Below are positions 42,958 through 52,150 of a stretch of 64,000 bases of DNA, one piece after another. The first letter of the stretch is position 1. Each line of letters opens with the position of its first letter. Below the pieces are notes generated by a model. It was not told where the DNA came from, made no database searches, and saw only the letters and a program-made list of their open reading frames with translations. The stretch comes from Kribbella sindirgiensis (GTDB lineage Bacteria > Actinomycetota > Actinomycetes > Propionibacteriales > Kribbellaceae). Made by a program: the position numbers and the translations under genes. The stretch lies in NCBI RefSeq assembly GCF_004331435.1, contig NZ_SJKA01000003.1, positions 558,001 through 622,000 on the forward strand, in the 5' to 3' direction.

Positions 42958-44511
42958 ATGACGCTCGCACTCGAAGGTCTGCAGTACCACCGCCGCGCAC
43001 CGGCGGCTGAGCCCGAAGGACCGATCGACGCCGATGTCGTCGTGTACGGCGCCACGTCCGGCGGCGTCACCGCGGCGGTCCGGGCGGCCCGCTCGGGACT
43101 GCGCGTCGTCCTGCTCGCGTTCGACGACCGCGTCGGCGGGATGACCGCTTCGGGTCTCGGCGAGACCGACGTCGGCGACGCAAGGACGATCGGTGGCCTG
43201 GCACGAGCGTTCTACGCCGAGGTTGCGGCGGCGTACCACGCGCCGGATCCGCACTGGAAGGTCGAGGCGCACGTGGCCGAGGAGATCTTCCTGCGCTGGC
43301 TGGCCGACGCGGGCGTCGTACTCCGTCGGCGACGGCACCTGCTCGACGTGACGAAGACCGGAAACCGGATCACCGAGCTACGCACCGACGACGGTTCGAG
43401 TTACCGCGCGCAGGTGTATGTCGACGCGTCGTACGAAGGCGATCTCCTGGCGGCGGCCGGCGTCTCGTACACGGTCGGGCGCGAGTCGTCGGCGACGTAC
43501 GGCGAGTCGATCGCCGGTGTGCAGCACAGCATCAACCACCAGTTCGAGCGGCCGGTCGACCCGTACGTCGTACCCGGGCAGCCGTCGAGCGGTCTGCTCC
43601 CCGGTATCTCCGCGGAGCCGTACGGCGCGGTCGGATCCGGCGACCGGCACGTGCAGGCGTACAACTTCCGGCTGCACGTCACCAACGGATCTGATCGGAT
43701 CCCGTTCCCGCGGCCGGAGGGGTACGACGCGTCGCGGTACGAGTTGCTGCGCCGGTACCTCGAGGCGGGGATTTACGAGCTGTACGGCCGGACCACGCGG
43801 GTGCATGGCAGGGTGTTCGACATGAACAACCACGGCGCGTTCTCCTCCGACCACATCGGGGCGGGCGACGAGTGGCCGGAGGCCGGCTACGCGCGCCGGG
43901 AGGAGATCTTCCAGGACCACGTCCGCTACCAGGCCGGGCTGCTGTACTACCTGTCGACTTCCGCGGACCTGCCGGCCGAGGTACGTGCAGCGACGCAGGC
44001 GTTCGGGCTCGCGCCGGGCGAGTTCCGGCAAACGTCGCACTGGCCGCACCAACTGTACGTCCGGGAGGGCCGGCGGATGCTCGCGGAACATGTCGTGACC
44101 GAACACGAGGCGACCGGTCGGATCGTGGCACCGGACCCGATCGCGGTGGCGTCGTACGTGATGGACTCGCACAACGCGCGGCGCGTGCTGGTCGACGGAA
44201 ACCCGCGGAACGAAGGAAATGTGCAGGTTCCGCTGGCCCGCCCGTTCGGAATTTCGTTCCGGTCAATCGTTCCGCGGATTTCCGAGTGTGCGAACCTGCT
44301 AGTCGCGGCGGCGGTGTCGGCATCGCACGTGGCGTTCGCGTCGGTGCGGATGGAGCCTGTGTTCATGACGGTCGGCGAAGCTGCCGGTTGTGCTGCGTCG
44401 CTCGCGGCGTCCGCGCGGATCGCCGTACAGGATGTGGAGTACGACGTCCTGCGCCGGGACCTGACCGGGTCGGGTGGCATCGTGGGGTGGCCCAGAGGGG
44501 AGGCGGCATGA
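42958..44511 (+). CDS. FAD-dependent oxidoreductase (PF12831-like), copy 3 of 3
   Basis: 517 residues. DADVVVYGATSGGVTAAVRAA is the FAD-binding loop; DDRVGGMTASGLGETDVGD follows. It shares VDASYEGDLLAAAGVSYTVGRES and VQAYNFRLH with copy 2, and SARMEP-type FAD contact appears as VAFASVRMEPVFM. The sequence is closest to the xanthan-lyase-associated members. First gene of the plus-strand operon; overlaps the LacI gene by 4 nt (ATGA). Likely oxidises the imported sugar or an intermediate. Confidence 0.9.
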   Translation: MTLALEGLQYHRRAPAAEPEGPIDADVVVYGATSGGVTAAVRAARSGLRVVLLAFDDRVGGMTASGLGETDVGDARTIGGLARAFYAEVAAAYHAPDPHWKVEAHVAEEIFLRWLADAGVVLRRRRHLLDVTKTGNRITELRTDDGSSYRAQVYVDASYEGDLLAAAGVSYTVGRESSATYGESIAGVQHSINHQFERPVDPYVVPGQPSSGLLPGISAEPYGAVGSGDRHVQAYNFRLHVTNGSDRIPFPRPEGYDASRYELLRRYLEAGIYELYGRTTRVHGRVFDMNNHGAFSSDHIGAGDEWPEAGYARREEIFQDHVRYQAGLLYYLSTSADLPAEVRAATQAFGLAPGEFRQTSHWPHQLYVREGRRMLAEHVVTEHEATGRIVAPDPIAVASYVMDSHNARRVLVDGNPRNEGNVQVPLARPFGISFRSIVPRISECANLLVAAAVSASHVAFASVRMEPVFMTVGEAAGCAASLAASARIAVQDVEYDVLRRDLTGSGGIVGWPRGEAA

Positions 44512-45542
44512 AACGGACTGCTTCGCGGCAGGCGGATGTGGCGAAGGCGGCCGGGGTCTCGCAGTCGACCGTCTCGATGGTGATGAACGGTACGGCGGAC
44601 CTCGGGCGGATCTCGGCCGGTACGCAGCGCCGCGTGCTGGACGCGGCCCGGCGGCTGCAGTACGCGCCGGCCGGGCAACGACGGGCGGTCGCGCGCACCA
44701 CGCCGCATCTGCTCGGCGTACACACGTTCGAGCCGATCTTCCCGACGAGTTCCCGGGACTACTACTTCGAGTTCCTGCGCGGCATCGAGGAACAGGCCGC
44801 CGCAGAGGGGTGCAACCTGGTGCTGTTCACGGCCGCCCCCGACGAGTCCGGCGTACGGCGGATCTTCGCGGACGACACGAACGGGCTCCGGCAGGCGGCC
44901 GGCAGCCTGCTGCTCGGTCACCACGCGGACCGCGAAGACCTGGCCCGGCTGGCGTACGAGGGCTATCCGTTCGTGTACGTCGGTCATCGCGAGGTGCCCG
45001 GGGCGTCGATCAGCTACGTCGGCGGCGACTACCGGGCCGCGACCGGCGAGATCGTCGACGATCTGGTCGCGCTCGGCCACCGGACGTTCGCGTACCTCGG
45101 CGAGCAGTCGCGCGACGAGCCGCAGGAGGACCGGTGGACAGGTTTCGCCGGGGCGCTGGAGCGGTACGACCTGCCGGTGCCTTCGCCGGTCTTCGAACCA
45201 CCGTCGGGGTTGACGACGGGCTGGCTGGACCGGGCGCTGGCGGCCGGGACGACCGCGATCCTGGTCGAGTCCGTGAATCTGCTGCGGGTCCTCGCGGCGA
45301 TGCTGAACCTCCGCGGGGTGTCGGTGCCCGGCGACCTTTCCGTCGTGCTGCTGGTCGACGACGAGACCGAGATCGGCTCCTTGCCATGGGCAATGCTGCG
45401 GGTACCCCGGAACGCGATGGGGCGCCGCGCGGTCCGGCTGCTCACCAGCATGCTCACCGAGCCGGACGGCGACTACGAGCGGCAGATCCTGCTTCCGTGC
45501 GAGCACACCCTGGAAGGGACAGTCGGGCCTTCACCGCGTTGA
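44508..45542 (+). CDS. LacI-family transcriptional regulator
   Basis: 344 residues from ATG 44508, with GAGGGGAGG upstream. N-terminal HTH QADVAKAAGVSQSTVSMVMN and hinge LDAARRLQYAPAGQRRA. The periplasmic-binding-protein-like effector domain is complete. The hinge lacks the common YxPN-xxAR form, having YAPAGQ instead. Genetically coupled to an FAD oxidoreductase and divergent from the FAD oxidoreductase/LplABC/beta-helix operon; the most likely regulator of both via O1 and O2. Confidence 0.93.
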   Translation: MKRTASRQADVAKAAGVSQSTVSMVMNGTADLGRISAGTQRRVLDAARRLQYAPAGQRRAVARTTPHLLGVHTFEPIFPTSSRDYYFEFLRGIEEQAAAEGCNLVLFTAAPDESGVRRIFADDTNGLRQAAGSLLLGHHADREDLARLAYEGYPFVYVGHREVPGASISYVGGDYRAATGEIVDDLVALGHRTFAYLGEQSRDEPQEDRWTGFAGALERYDLPVPSPVFEPPSGLTTGWLDRALAAGTTAILVESVNLLRVLAAMLNLRGVSVPGDLSVVLLVDDETEIGSLPWAMLRVPRNAMGRRAVRLLTSMLTEPDGDYERQILLPCEHTLEGTVGPSPR

Positions 45543-45555
45543 GCGGTGGTGGAAA

Positions 45556-46089
45556 ATGGTGGGTGTGAGCTTTCATGCTGCTGCCTTCATCGCCACCAGC
45601 CTCGACGGGTACATCGCGCGCTCGGACGGGTCCATCGACTGGCTCACCAGCCGGGCGGAGCACGCCGGGGAGACCGGGTACGACGAGTTCCTCGCGTCGG
45701 TGGACACCGTCGTACTCGGACGCAACACGTACCAGCTGGCCTGCACGTTCGACACCTGGCCGTACGAAGGCAAGCAGGTCGAGGTCCTGAGCACCACCCT
45801 CGACCCCGAAACCGACGACCGCATCCTCGTCCACCGCACCCTGGACGCCCTCATCGAAACCCTCAACGACCGCGGCGCCCAACGCATCTACACCGACGGC
45901 GCGGCCACCATCCAAACTTTCCTGGCGGCCGGCCTCCTGAACGAACTCACCATCACCACAGCCCCCGTCCTCCTAGGCACCGGCATCCCCCTCTTCGGCC
46001 CCGTCCCATCCGACATCCCGCTCACCCACAACGCCACCCGCACCCTGAAGGCCGGCTTCACCCAATCCGACTACTCGGTCGTGCGCTGA
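45556..46089 (+). CDS. Dihydrofolate reductase-family (RibD C-terminal-like) protein
   Basis: 177 residues. AFIATSLDGYIARSDGSIDWL, TVVLGRNTYQL and DGAATIQTFLAAGLLNELTI are the features of the RibD C-terminal/DHFR-like family common in actinobacteria (YyaP/YwjB type). These bind NADPH, but the physiological substrate is unknown. ATG 45556 starts 13 nt after the LacI stop, so it may be read through from the LacI operon. It marks the right end of the sugar island. Confidence 0.88.
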   Translation: MVGVSFHAAAFIATSLDGYIARSDGSIDWLTSRAEHAGETGYDEFLASVDTVVLGRNTYQLACTFDTWPYEGKQVEVLSTTLDPETDDRILVHRTLDALIETLNDRGAQRIYTDGAATIQTFLAAGLLNELTITTAPVLLGTGIPLFGPVPSDIPLTHNATRTLKAGFTQSDYSVVR

Positions 46090-46238
46090 ACCAGCGGTCC
46101 TCTCGACAGCCGAGCCGACCCGCTCAAGGCCTTCATCGCCCCAAAGCGCCGACGGCAGAGTCGGGGACTGACTGGCAGGGCGAGTGCGGGTGGGGACAGG
46201 CGCTGGTGACTCGGGACAGGCAGTACCGGCCCTTGTGA

Positions 46239-46370
46239 CTGATGTCTGGGTGGTCGGCGCGGCCCCGCGCGGTTGAGTGTGCGTTCTCGACGTGTCGAGC
46301 GGCTTGGTAGCGCACCTGAGCGTGATCACGCCCGCGCGTACGACGTCCCACCGGTGCTCTACCTGTCGAG
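46239..46370. repeat. Longer dispersed repeat, copy A (copy B at 46885-47033)
   Basis: The 3' half is best conserved: 46304-46370 and 46969-47033 share GCACCTGAGCGTGA-like and GGTGCTCTACCTGTCGA blocks. Copy B has CAGGTGCTCTACCTG, an inverted repeat. Both copies are in the same orientation about 650 bp apart. Noncoding; origin unknown. Confidence 0.6.
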
Positions 46371-46410
46371 CCGCCCCCGGCACCCCGCACAAACCCCATC
46401 GCCGCAGGGC

Positions 46411-46594
46411 TCCCCAAACCAGTTCGGGGAGCCCTACACCCCGAAAACGGCAGGTAATCCTCCCCAAACCAGTTTGGGGAGCCCCGCGGCCCGGGAACGG
46501 CACATCATCGTCCCCGAACCAGTTCGGGGAGCCCTACACCCCGAAAACGGCAGGTGATCCTTCCCAAACCGGTTTGGGGAGCCCCGCGGCCCGG
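46411..46594. repeat. Array of four 20-bp palindromes at exact 50-bp spacing (100-bp unit duplicated)
   Basis: Palindromes start at 46411, 46461, 46511 and 46561, all of form TYCCCRAACCRGTTYGGGGA. The 84-nt segment 46411-46494 is repeated almost exactly at 46511-46594, giving a 100-bp period. The intervals between palindromes alternate between two sequences. Identical to the palindrome family at 33876-33974. Confidence 0.85.
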
Positions 46595-46690
46595 ACAGCT
46601 CACCCGCTCCAACGACACCACACGCCGTCGCGGGCGCCGCCGAAACCCACGACTCGACGCACCCGACCGATGCCGGCAACCGGGAACACG

Positions 46691-46790
46691 CACTGGGGAC
46701 CGGACCCACGCACTGGGCACCGGACCCACGGACTGGGGACCGGACCCACGGACTGGGGACCGGACACACGCACTGGGGACTGGCGACAGG
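46691..46790. repeat. 20-bp tandem repeat, five copies
   Basis: Units start at 46691, 46711, 46731, 46751 and 46771, consensus CACTGGGGACCGGACCCACG; the last copy is decayed. A 20-bp period cannot encode a repeated peptide in one frame. No spacer, so not a CRISPR. Confidence 0.85.
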
Positions 46791-47218
46791 CAATACCAGG
46801 TCCCGACCCACCACTACCTGTCGCCCGACCCCGGATCGGGCTGATCATCACCCACATCGGACAGGAGCCGCATAACCACCTCTTGTGACGCAGGCATGAG
46901 TGGTTGATGTGTCCGGGACGGCGCGGTGAACGGCCGGCGTGCATTTGAACAGGACCTGTCGGTCGGCAGGGTAGTGCACCTGAGCGTGAACGTGATCGTG
47001 CGTACGGTGTCTCACAGGTGCTCTACCTGTCGACATTGCACACCATCGCTCGATTCGGTGCGCCTCATGGGATTGAGCCGACCGTTGTGGTGGGTGGAGA
47101 CAGGAAATGGTGAGTGGAGACAGAACGTGGTGGGGCGAGACCTGCTATTCCCTGTGCAAGCCCACCAGTTCAGGTGCCAGGCACCCGCTGCCCGCGCCTT
47201 CGCCGTTCGGCAACGACG

Positions 47219-48202
47219 TCAGCGGTAGCGGAGCTTCTGGGCGACCTCGGTGGCCCAGTAGGTGAGGATGGTGTCGGCGCCGGCTCGGCGGATTGAGGTG
47301 AGGGTTTCGAGGATGGCCTTGTCGCGGTCGATCCAGCCGTTGGCGGCGGCGGCCTCGACCATCGCGTATTCGCCGGAGATGTTGTACGCCGCGACCGGGA
47401 CCGTCACGTGGTCGCGGATCTGGCGGACGATGTCGAGGTACGGCAGGGCGGGCTTGACCATCACGATGTCGGCGCCCTCGGCGATGTCGAGGTCGACCTC
47501 GCGGATCGCGTCGCGCGCGTTCGCGTTGTCCTGCTGGTAGGTCTTGCGGTCGCCGGTCAGCGACGAGTCGACGGCCTCCCGGAACGGGCCGAAGAACGCC
47601 GACGCGTACTTGACGGCGTACGCCAGGATCACGGTGTCGATGAAGCCGGCCGCGTCCAGCGCCTTGCGGATGACGCCGACCTGCCCGTCCATCATCCCGG
47701 ACGGACCGACGACGTGCGCGCCGGCGGTGGCCTGCGCGACGCCCATCTCGGCGTACAGCGAAAGCGTCGCGTCGTTGTCCACGCGTCCCGCGGAATCCAG
47801 AACGCCGCAGTGCCCGTGCGACGTGAACTCGTCCAGGCACAGGTCCGACATCACCAGGAGCGCGTCGCCGGCCTCGGACACCGCGTCCCGGATCGCGACG
47901 TTCAGGATCCCGTTCGGGTCCAGCGCGCCGGAACCCTCAGGATCTTTCGACGTCGGTACGCCGAACAACATCACGCCGCCGAGCCCGAGCTGCGCCGCCT
48001 CGGCGATCGCCTTCCGCGCCGTGTCCCGGGTGTGCTGGACGACGCCCGGCATCGACTTGATCGCGATCGGCTCGCGCGCGCCTTCCCGGACGAACATCGG
48101 CAGGATCAGCTGCCGCGGTTCCAGCGAGGTCTCCGCGACCAGCCTGCGCACCGCCTCGGACGACCTCAGCCGCCGCGGCCTCACTTCCGGGAATCCAGGC
48201 AT
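47219..48202 (-). CDS. hemB: Porphobilinogen synthase (delta-aminolevulinate dehydratase)
   Basis: 327 residues. Condenses two 5-aminolevulinate molecules to porphobilinogen in heme and corrin synthesis. Active-site lysines are in [15 protein letters not shown] and [10 protein letters not shown]. The metal-site region is [17 protein letters not shown]-terminus [21 protein letters not shown] is typical of actinobacterial HemB. Last gene of the minus-strand heme operon, 11 nt after cobA-hemD. Confidence 0.97.
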   Translation of the reverse strand: MPGFPEVRPRRLRSSEAVRRLVAETSLEPRQLILPMFVREGAREPIAIKSMPGVVQHTRDTARKAIAEAAQLGLGGVMLFGVPTSKDPEGSGALDPNGILNVAIRDAVSEAGDALLVMSDLCLDEFTSHGHCGVLDSAGRVDNDATLSLYAEMGVAQATAGAHVVGPSGMMDGQVGVIRKALDAAGFIDTVILAYAVKYASAFFGPFREAVDSSLTGDRKTYQQDNANARDAIREVDLDIAEGADIVMVKPALPYLDIVRQIRDHVTVPVAAYNISGEYAMVEAAAANGWIDRDKAILETLTSIRRAGADTILTYWATEVAQKLRYR

Positions 48203-48213
48203 CTCAGCTCTTC

Positions 48214-49953
48214 CTAGCTCTTCCGGCGAGAACCCGAGCGACGTTCGGACGGACGGGTGACCGGTTCGCCGGCCTCCACCATGGTGTCACGCCGATCCGC
48301 ACCGAACCGGGCGAGGGCGTCGGCCAGTTCCTCGACGGACGGCGTCTCGGCCATCGCGTCGACCCGCAGGCCGTGCTCCTCGGCGGTCTTCAGCGTCGCC
48401 GGGCCGATCACGCCGATCACCGTCGACGCGTGCGGCTTGCCGGCGATGCCCACCAGGTTCCGCACCGTCGAGGACGAGGTGAACACGACCGCGTCGAACT
48501 TGCCGGACTTGATCGCCTCGCGGGTCGGCGCGGGCGGCGGAGCGGCCCGGACGGTCCGGTACGCCGTGACGTCGTCGACCTCCCAGCCGAGATCGGTCAG
48601 GCCCGCGACGAGTGTCTCGGTGGCGATGTCCGCGCGCGGCAGGAACACCCGGTTGATCGGGTCCAGTACCTCGTCGAACGGCGGCCAGTCCTCGACCAGA
48701 CCGGCGGCGGACTGCTCACCGGACGGGACCAGGTCCGGACGGATGCCCCAGGCACCGATCGCCTCGGCGGTCTTGTCGCCGACCGCCGCGATCTTCAGCC
48801 CGGAGAACGCCCGCGCGTCCAGCCCGTACTCGTCGAACTTCTCCCTGACCGCCTTCACCGCGTTGACCGAGGTGAACGCGACCCATTCGTAGCGGCCCTC
48901 GACCAGACCGCGGATCGCCTTGTCCATCTGCTGCGGGTTGCGCGGCGGCTCGACCGAGATCGTCGGGACCTCTTCGGGCATCGCGCCGTACCGACGCAGC
49001 CGGTCCATCAGCGGCCCGGCCTGGTCCTTGGTCCGCGGGACCAGGATCCGCCAGCCGAACAGCGGCTTGGTCTCGAACCAGGACAGCGCCTCGCGCTGCT
49101 CGACGACCGCGCCGACCACGATCACGGCCTCGCCGGTCACCTTCGCGGCCCGCAGGTCGGTGACGATCGTCTCGAGCGTCCCCACCACACTGGTCTGCGA
49201 GGTCGTCGTACCGCAGACCGTCGCCGCGACCGGGGTGGACGCGTCGAAGCCGGCCTCAACCAGCGCCGCGACAGTGTCCTTCAGCACCTCGGAAGCGTTC
49301 AGCAGGACGAGCGTCTGCTTCGGCTGCAGGCGGGTCAGGTCGAGCTTGTTCTCGGCGAGGTCGACGACGGTGACCTCGCGGTCGCCCTTCATGGTCAGCG
49401 GGATCCCGGCGTACGTCGGTACCGCGCTCACCTCGCTGACGCCCGGGACCACGTTGAACCCGATGCCCGCCTTCTTGCACGCGGCCGCCTCCTCGGCGCC
49501 GCTGGAGAAGGTGAACGGGTCGCCGGTCAGTAGCCGGACCACGTTCGCCGCGGACTTGGCCGTCTTCACCACCAGGCGGGCCCGGGCCGCGACGCGGAGC
49601 GCCCGGCTGCCCTCGGCGCCGGAGCCGTCCACGACCTCGACGCCCGGCCTGCAGTAGGTCAGGAACGCGTCGTGCTCGGGGCCCTCGACGACGACCGCGT
49701 CGGCGTTCGCGAGTACGTCGCGGCCCGCCAGCGTCAGCAGCGCCGGGTCACCGGGGCCGACGCCGACGAATGTCACGTGGCCGAGCGGTTTGGTCTGCTT
49801 GGCGGTACTGGTCGCGGCCTTCTGAGGTACCGCGGTAGCGGCTGTCTTCGCGCTCACGTCTGCCTTCGCCCTCGTCGTTTTCCTGCTCGTCCTGTGGGCC
49901 GTGCTCTGGGCCTTCTTGTGGGCCGTGGTGCTCGTGCCCTGTGCCGGTGTCAT
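48214..49953 (-). CDS. Bifunctional uroporphyrinogen-III C-methyltransferase / uroporphyrinogen-III synthase
   Basis: 579 residues, a CobA-HemD fusion as in Streptomyces. Residues 1-57 are an Ala/Lys/Thr-rich extension. About 58-300 is a SUMT-like domain ([57 protein letters not shown]). About 305-560 is HemD ([48 protein letters not shown]). HemD cyclises hydroxymethylbilane to uroporphyrinogen III; SUMT would divert it to siroheme or B12. The SUMT motif YAGIPLTHR is changed to [11 protein letters not shown], so methyltransferase activity is less certain. ATG overlaps the hemC stop by 4 nt. Confidence 0.92.
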   Translation of the reverse strand: MTPAQGTSTTAHKKAQSTAHRTSRKTTRAKADVSAKTAATAVPQKAATSTAKQTKPLGHVTFVGVGPGDPALLTLAGRDVLANADAVVVEGPEHDAFLTYCRPGVEVVDGSGAEGSRALRVAARARLVVKTAKSAANVVRLLTGDPFTFSSGAEEAAACKKAGIGFNVVPGVSEVSAVPTYAGIPLTMKGDREVTVVDLAENKLDLTRLQPKQTLVLLNASEVLKDTVAALVEAGFDASTPVAATVCGTTTSQTSVVGTLETIVTDLRAAKVTGEAVIVVGAVVEQREALSWFETKPLFGWRILVPRTKDQAGPLMDRLRRYGAMPEEVPTISVEPPRNPQQMDKAIRGLVEGRYEWVAFTSVNAVKAVREKFDEYGLDARAFSGLKIAAVGDKTAEAIGAWGIRPDLVPSGEQSAAGLVEDWPPFDEVLDPINRVFLPRADIATETLVAGLTDLGWEVDDVTAYRTVRAAPPPAPTREAIKSGKFDAVVFTSSSTVRNLVGIAGKPHASTVIGVIGPATLKTAEEHGLRVDAMAETPSVEELADALARFGADRRDTMVEAGEPVTRPSERRSGSRRKS

Positions 49954-50831
49954 GTTCGCTCCAGCAACTCGTTCGCCAGCGTCTTGCCCAGAGACACCGG
50001 GTCGTCCACCGGCCCGTTCGCGGAGAGCCGCCGTACGCCGTCGTCCTGGCCGAGCGCGCCCCGCAGCCAGAGCTCGGGGCCGTCCTCACCCTCGACCACC
50101 TCGGCCAGCGCGCCGACCGGAGCCGTGCACCCTGCCTCCAGCGTGGCCATCAGTTGCCGTTCCGCCGTCACCGCCGCGCGGGTCGCCGGGTCCTCCAGCG
50201 GGGCCAGCGCGGCGAGTACGTCGATGTCGTCCGCGCGGCACTCGATGCCCAGGGCACCTTGTCCCGGCGCGGGCAGCATCTGGATCGGGTCCAGCGTCTC
50301 GGTCACCTCGTCGAGCCGTCCCAGCCGGGACAAGCCTGCCCTCGCGAGCACCACGGCGTCCAACTTGCCGTCGGTGACCAAGCCGATCCGGGTGTCCACG
50401 TTGCCGCGGATCCCAGTGCACTCGACGCCCAGGCCGAGCGCGTCGAGTTGCGCGACGCGCCGTGCGGCGCCGGTGCCGATCAGGGCGCCGTGCGGCAGTT
50501 CGCCGAGCGTCAGGCCGTCGCGGGCGACGAGAACGTCGCGCGGGTCCTCGCGGACCGGAACGGCGCCGATCGTCACGCCGTCGAGCGGCATCGTCGGCAG
50601 GTCCTTCAACGAGTGCACGGCGATGTCGATCTCGCCGGCCAGCAGCGCGTCGCGCAGTGCGCTGACGAAGATGCCGGTACCGCCGATCTGCTCGACCGGT
50701 GCGCGGTTCACGTCGCCGGTGGTCGTGATCAGGACGAGCTCGACCTCGTGCCCGAGCGCGCGCAGCTGGTCGGCCACGATGGTCGACTGCGCGGTCGCCA
50801 GCTTGGAGCGTCGCGTGCCGAGGCGGATCAT
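49950..50831 (-). CDS. hemC: Hydroxymethylbilane synthase (porphobilinogen deaminase)
   Basis: 293 residues. MIRLGTRRSKLATAQS, HSLKDLPT, GTGAARRVAQL and the dipyrromethane-cofactor Cys in LEAGCTAPVGA are the family hallmarks. The common GTSSxRR motif is GTGAARR here, a mild variant. Polymerises four porphobilinogens. Overlaps hemA and cobA-hemD by 4 nt each. Confidence 0.97.
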   Translation of the reverse strand: MIRLGTRRSKLATAQSTIVADQLRALGHEVELVLITTTGDVNRAPVEQIGGTGIFVSALRDALLAGEIDIAVHSLKDLPTMPLDGVTIGAVPVREDPRDVLVARDGLTLGELPHGALIGTGAARRVAQLDALGLGVECTGIRGNVDTRIGLVTDGKLDAVVLARAGLSRLGRLDEVTETLDPIQMLPAPGQGALGIECRADDIDVLAALAPLEDPATRAAVTAERQLMATLEAGCTAPVGALAEVVEGEDGPELWLRGALGQDDGVRRLSANGPVDDPVSLGKTLANELLERT

Positions 50832-52150
50832 CGCGGGCCTCCGCTCTGCCGCGCGGCGTCGGCCGGCGTCTGGCTCGTCTCTTCCGGATCCTTGGCGGCG
50901 GTCACCGCGTCCACGGTCGCCTGGTCGAGCGCGAACAGTTCCCGCAGCGCGTCGGCGTACGTCGGTCCGCCCGGATCGCCGCCGAGCTCCTTCACCCGGA
51001 CCGTCGGGTTGTGCAGCACCTTGTCGACGACGCGACGGATGGTCCGCTCGACCTCGTGCCGCTCGTGCTCGCCGAGCTCGGGCAGCCGGCGCTCGAGGCG
51101 GGCCAGCTCAGAGTCGACCAGCGAACTCGCCATCGCCCGCAGCGCGACCACGGTCGGCGCCACCGAAGCGGCCCGGCGCGTCGCCTCGAACGAACCGGTC
51201 TCCTCGCCGACGATCCGGCGTACCTCGTCGATGTCGGCCTGGCTGCCGCCCGCCGTACCGATCAGGTCGGCCAGCGTGATCAGCGTGACGCCGGGGATCC
51301 GGGCCGCCTCGGGAGCGACGTCCCGCGGCAGCGCCACGTCGAGGACGCCGAGCGGGCGCCCGTCCGTCGCGTCGCGGATCATCTCGGCGGTCAGTACGAC
51401 GCCGCGCGCGCCGGTGCAGGACACGACCAGATCGGCGTCCTGCAGCGCAACCGGTACGTCGGCCAGGCGGATCGCCGTACCGCTGATCCGCTCCGCGAGG
51501 GCGACCGCGCGGTCGTAGTTGCGGTTGGCAACGGTCACGCTCCGGGCGCCGCCGGCGGCCAGTGTCTGCGCGGCCAGGGATGCCATTGAGCCGGCGCCGA
51601 CGATCAACGCCCGGCGACCCCCGAACCCGCCGACCGCGTCCAGCCCGGCCGAGACGACAGAGCGGCCGGCCGAGTCGATCCCGGTTTCGGTACGGGCCCG
51701 CTTGCCGACCCGCAACGCGTGCTGGAACAGGGCGTTCAGGTCGGTGCCGATGGTCTCCAGGTCCTGGCCGACGCGCAGCGACTCCTTCACCTGGCCGAGG
51801 ATCTGGCTCTCGCCGACGACCATCGAGTCCAGCCCGACCGCGACCTGGAACAGGTGCGCGACCGCGCCTTCCTCGAAGTGCACGTACAGGTGCTCGGCCA
51901 GATCCAGCAGCGGTACGCCGGTGACGTCGGACAGGATCGCGGTGACCTCGTCCATCCCGGCGTGGAACCGGTCGACTACTCCGTAGACCTCGGTCCGGTT
52001 GCAGGTGGCAAGCACCGCGGACTCCGCGACGGCCGCGGAGTTCCGCACCGCCAGGGCCAGCTTGGTCGCAGCGTCCGCGTCGAGCGCGACCCGCTCGAGG
52101 ACGTCGATGGCAGCGGAACGGTGACTGATGCCGACGACCAGGTAACTCAT
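50828..52150 (-). CDS. hemA: Glutamyl-tRNA reductase
   Basis: 440 residues. Catalytic Cys in LATCNRTEVYGV, then VVGESQILGQVKE, Rossmann GAGSMASLAAQTL and the C-terminal dimerisation helix. First committed enzyme of C5-route tetrapyrrole synthesis, reducing glutamyl-tRNA to glutamate-1-semialdehyde. Translationally coupled to rex upstream (ATGA) and to hemC downstream. Confidence 0.97.
   Translation of the reverse strand: MSYLVVGISHRSAAIDVLERVALDADAATKLALAVRNSAAVAESAVLATCNRTEVYGVVDRFHAGMDEVTAILSDVTGVPLLDLAEHLYVHFEEGAVAHLFQVAVGLDSMVVGESQILGQVKESLRVGQDLETIGTDLNALFQHALRVGKRARTETGIDSAGRSVVSAGLDAVGGFGGRRALIVGAGSMASLAAQTLAAGGARSVTVANRNYDRAVALAERISGTAIRLADVPVALQDADLVVSCTGARGVVLTAEMIRDATDGRPLGVLDVALPRDVAPEAARIPGVTLITLADLIGTAGGSQADIDEVRRIVGEETGSFEATRRAASVAPTVVALRAMASSLVDSELARLERRLPELGEHERHEVERTIRRVVDKVLHNPTVRVKELGGDPGGPTYADALRELFALDQATVDAVTAAKDPEETSQTPADAARQSGGPR

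Larger units (their letters stand above)
46090..47218. other. Gene-free repeat-rich intergenic block, 1.1 kb
   Basis: No frame in this stretch has a ribosome site, family motif or convincing codon pattern. It contains the palindrome array (46411-46594), the 20-bp tandem array (46691-46790) and two diverged copies of a longer repeat (46239-46370, 46885-47033). It separates the DHFR-like gene from the convergent hemB end. Confidence 0.75.

Noticed and set aside
46411..46594. CRISPR array (20-bp repeats with 30-bp intervals)
   Set aside because: The intervals repeat each other (first equals third), repeats are too short and fully palindromic, and no cas genes are present.
46090..47218. Small protein genes in the repeat block
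   Set aside because: Frames are short, lack ribosome sites, and their apparent similarity to each other follows from DNA repeats.
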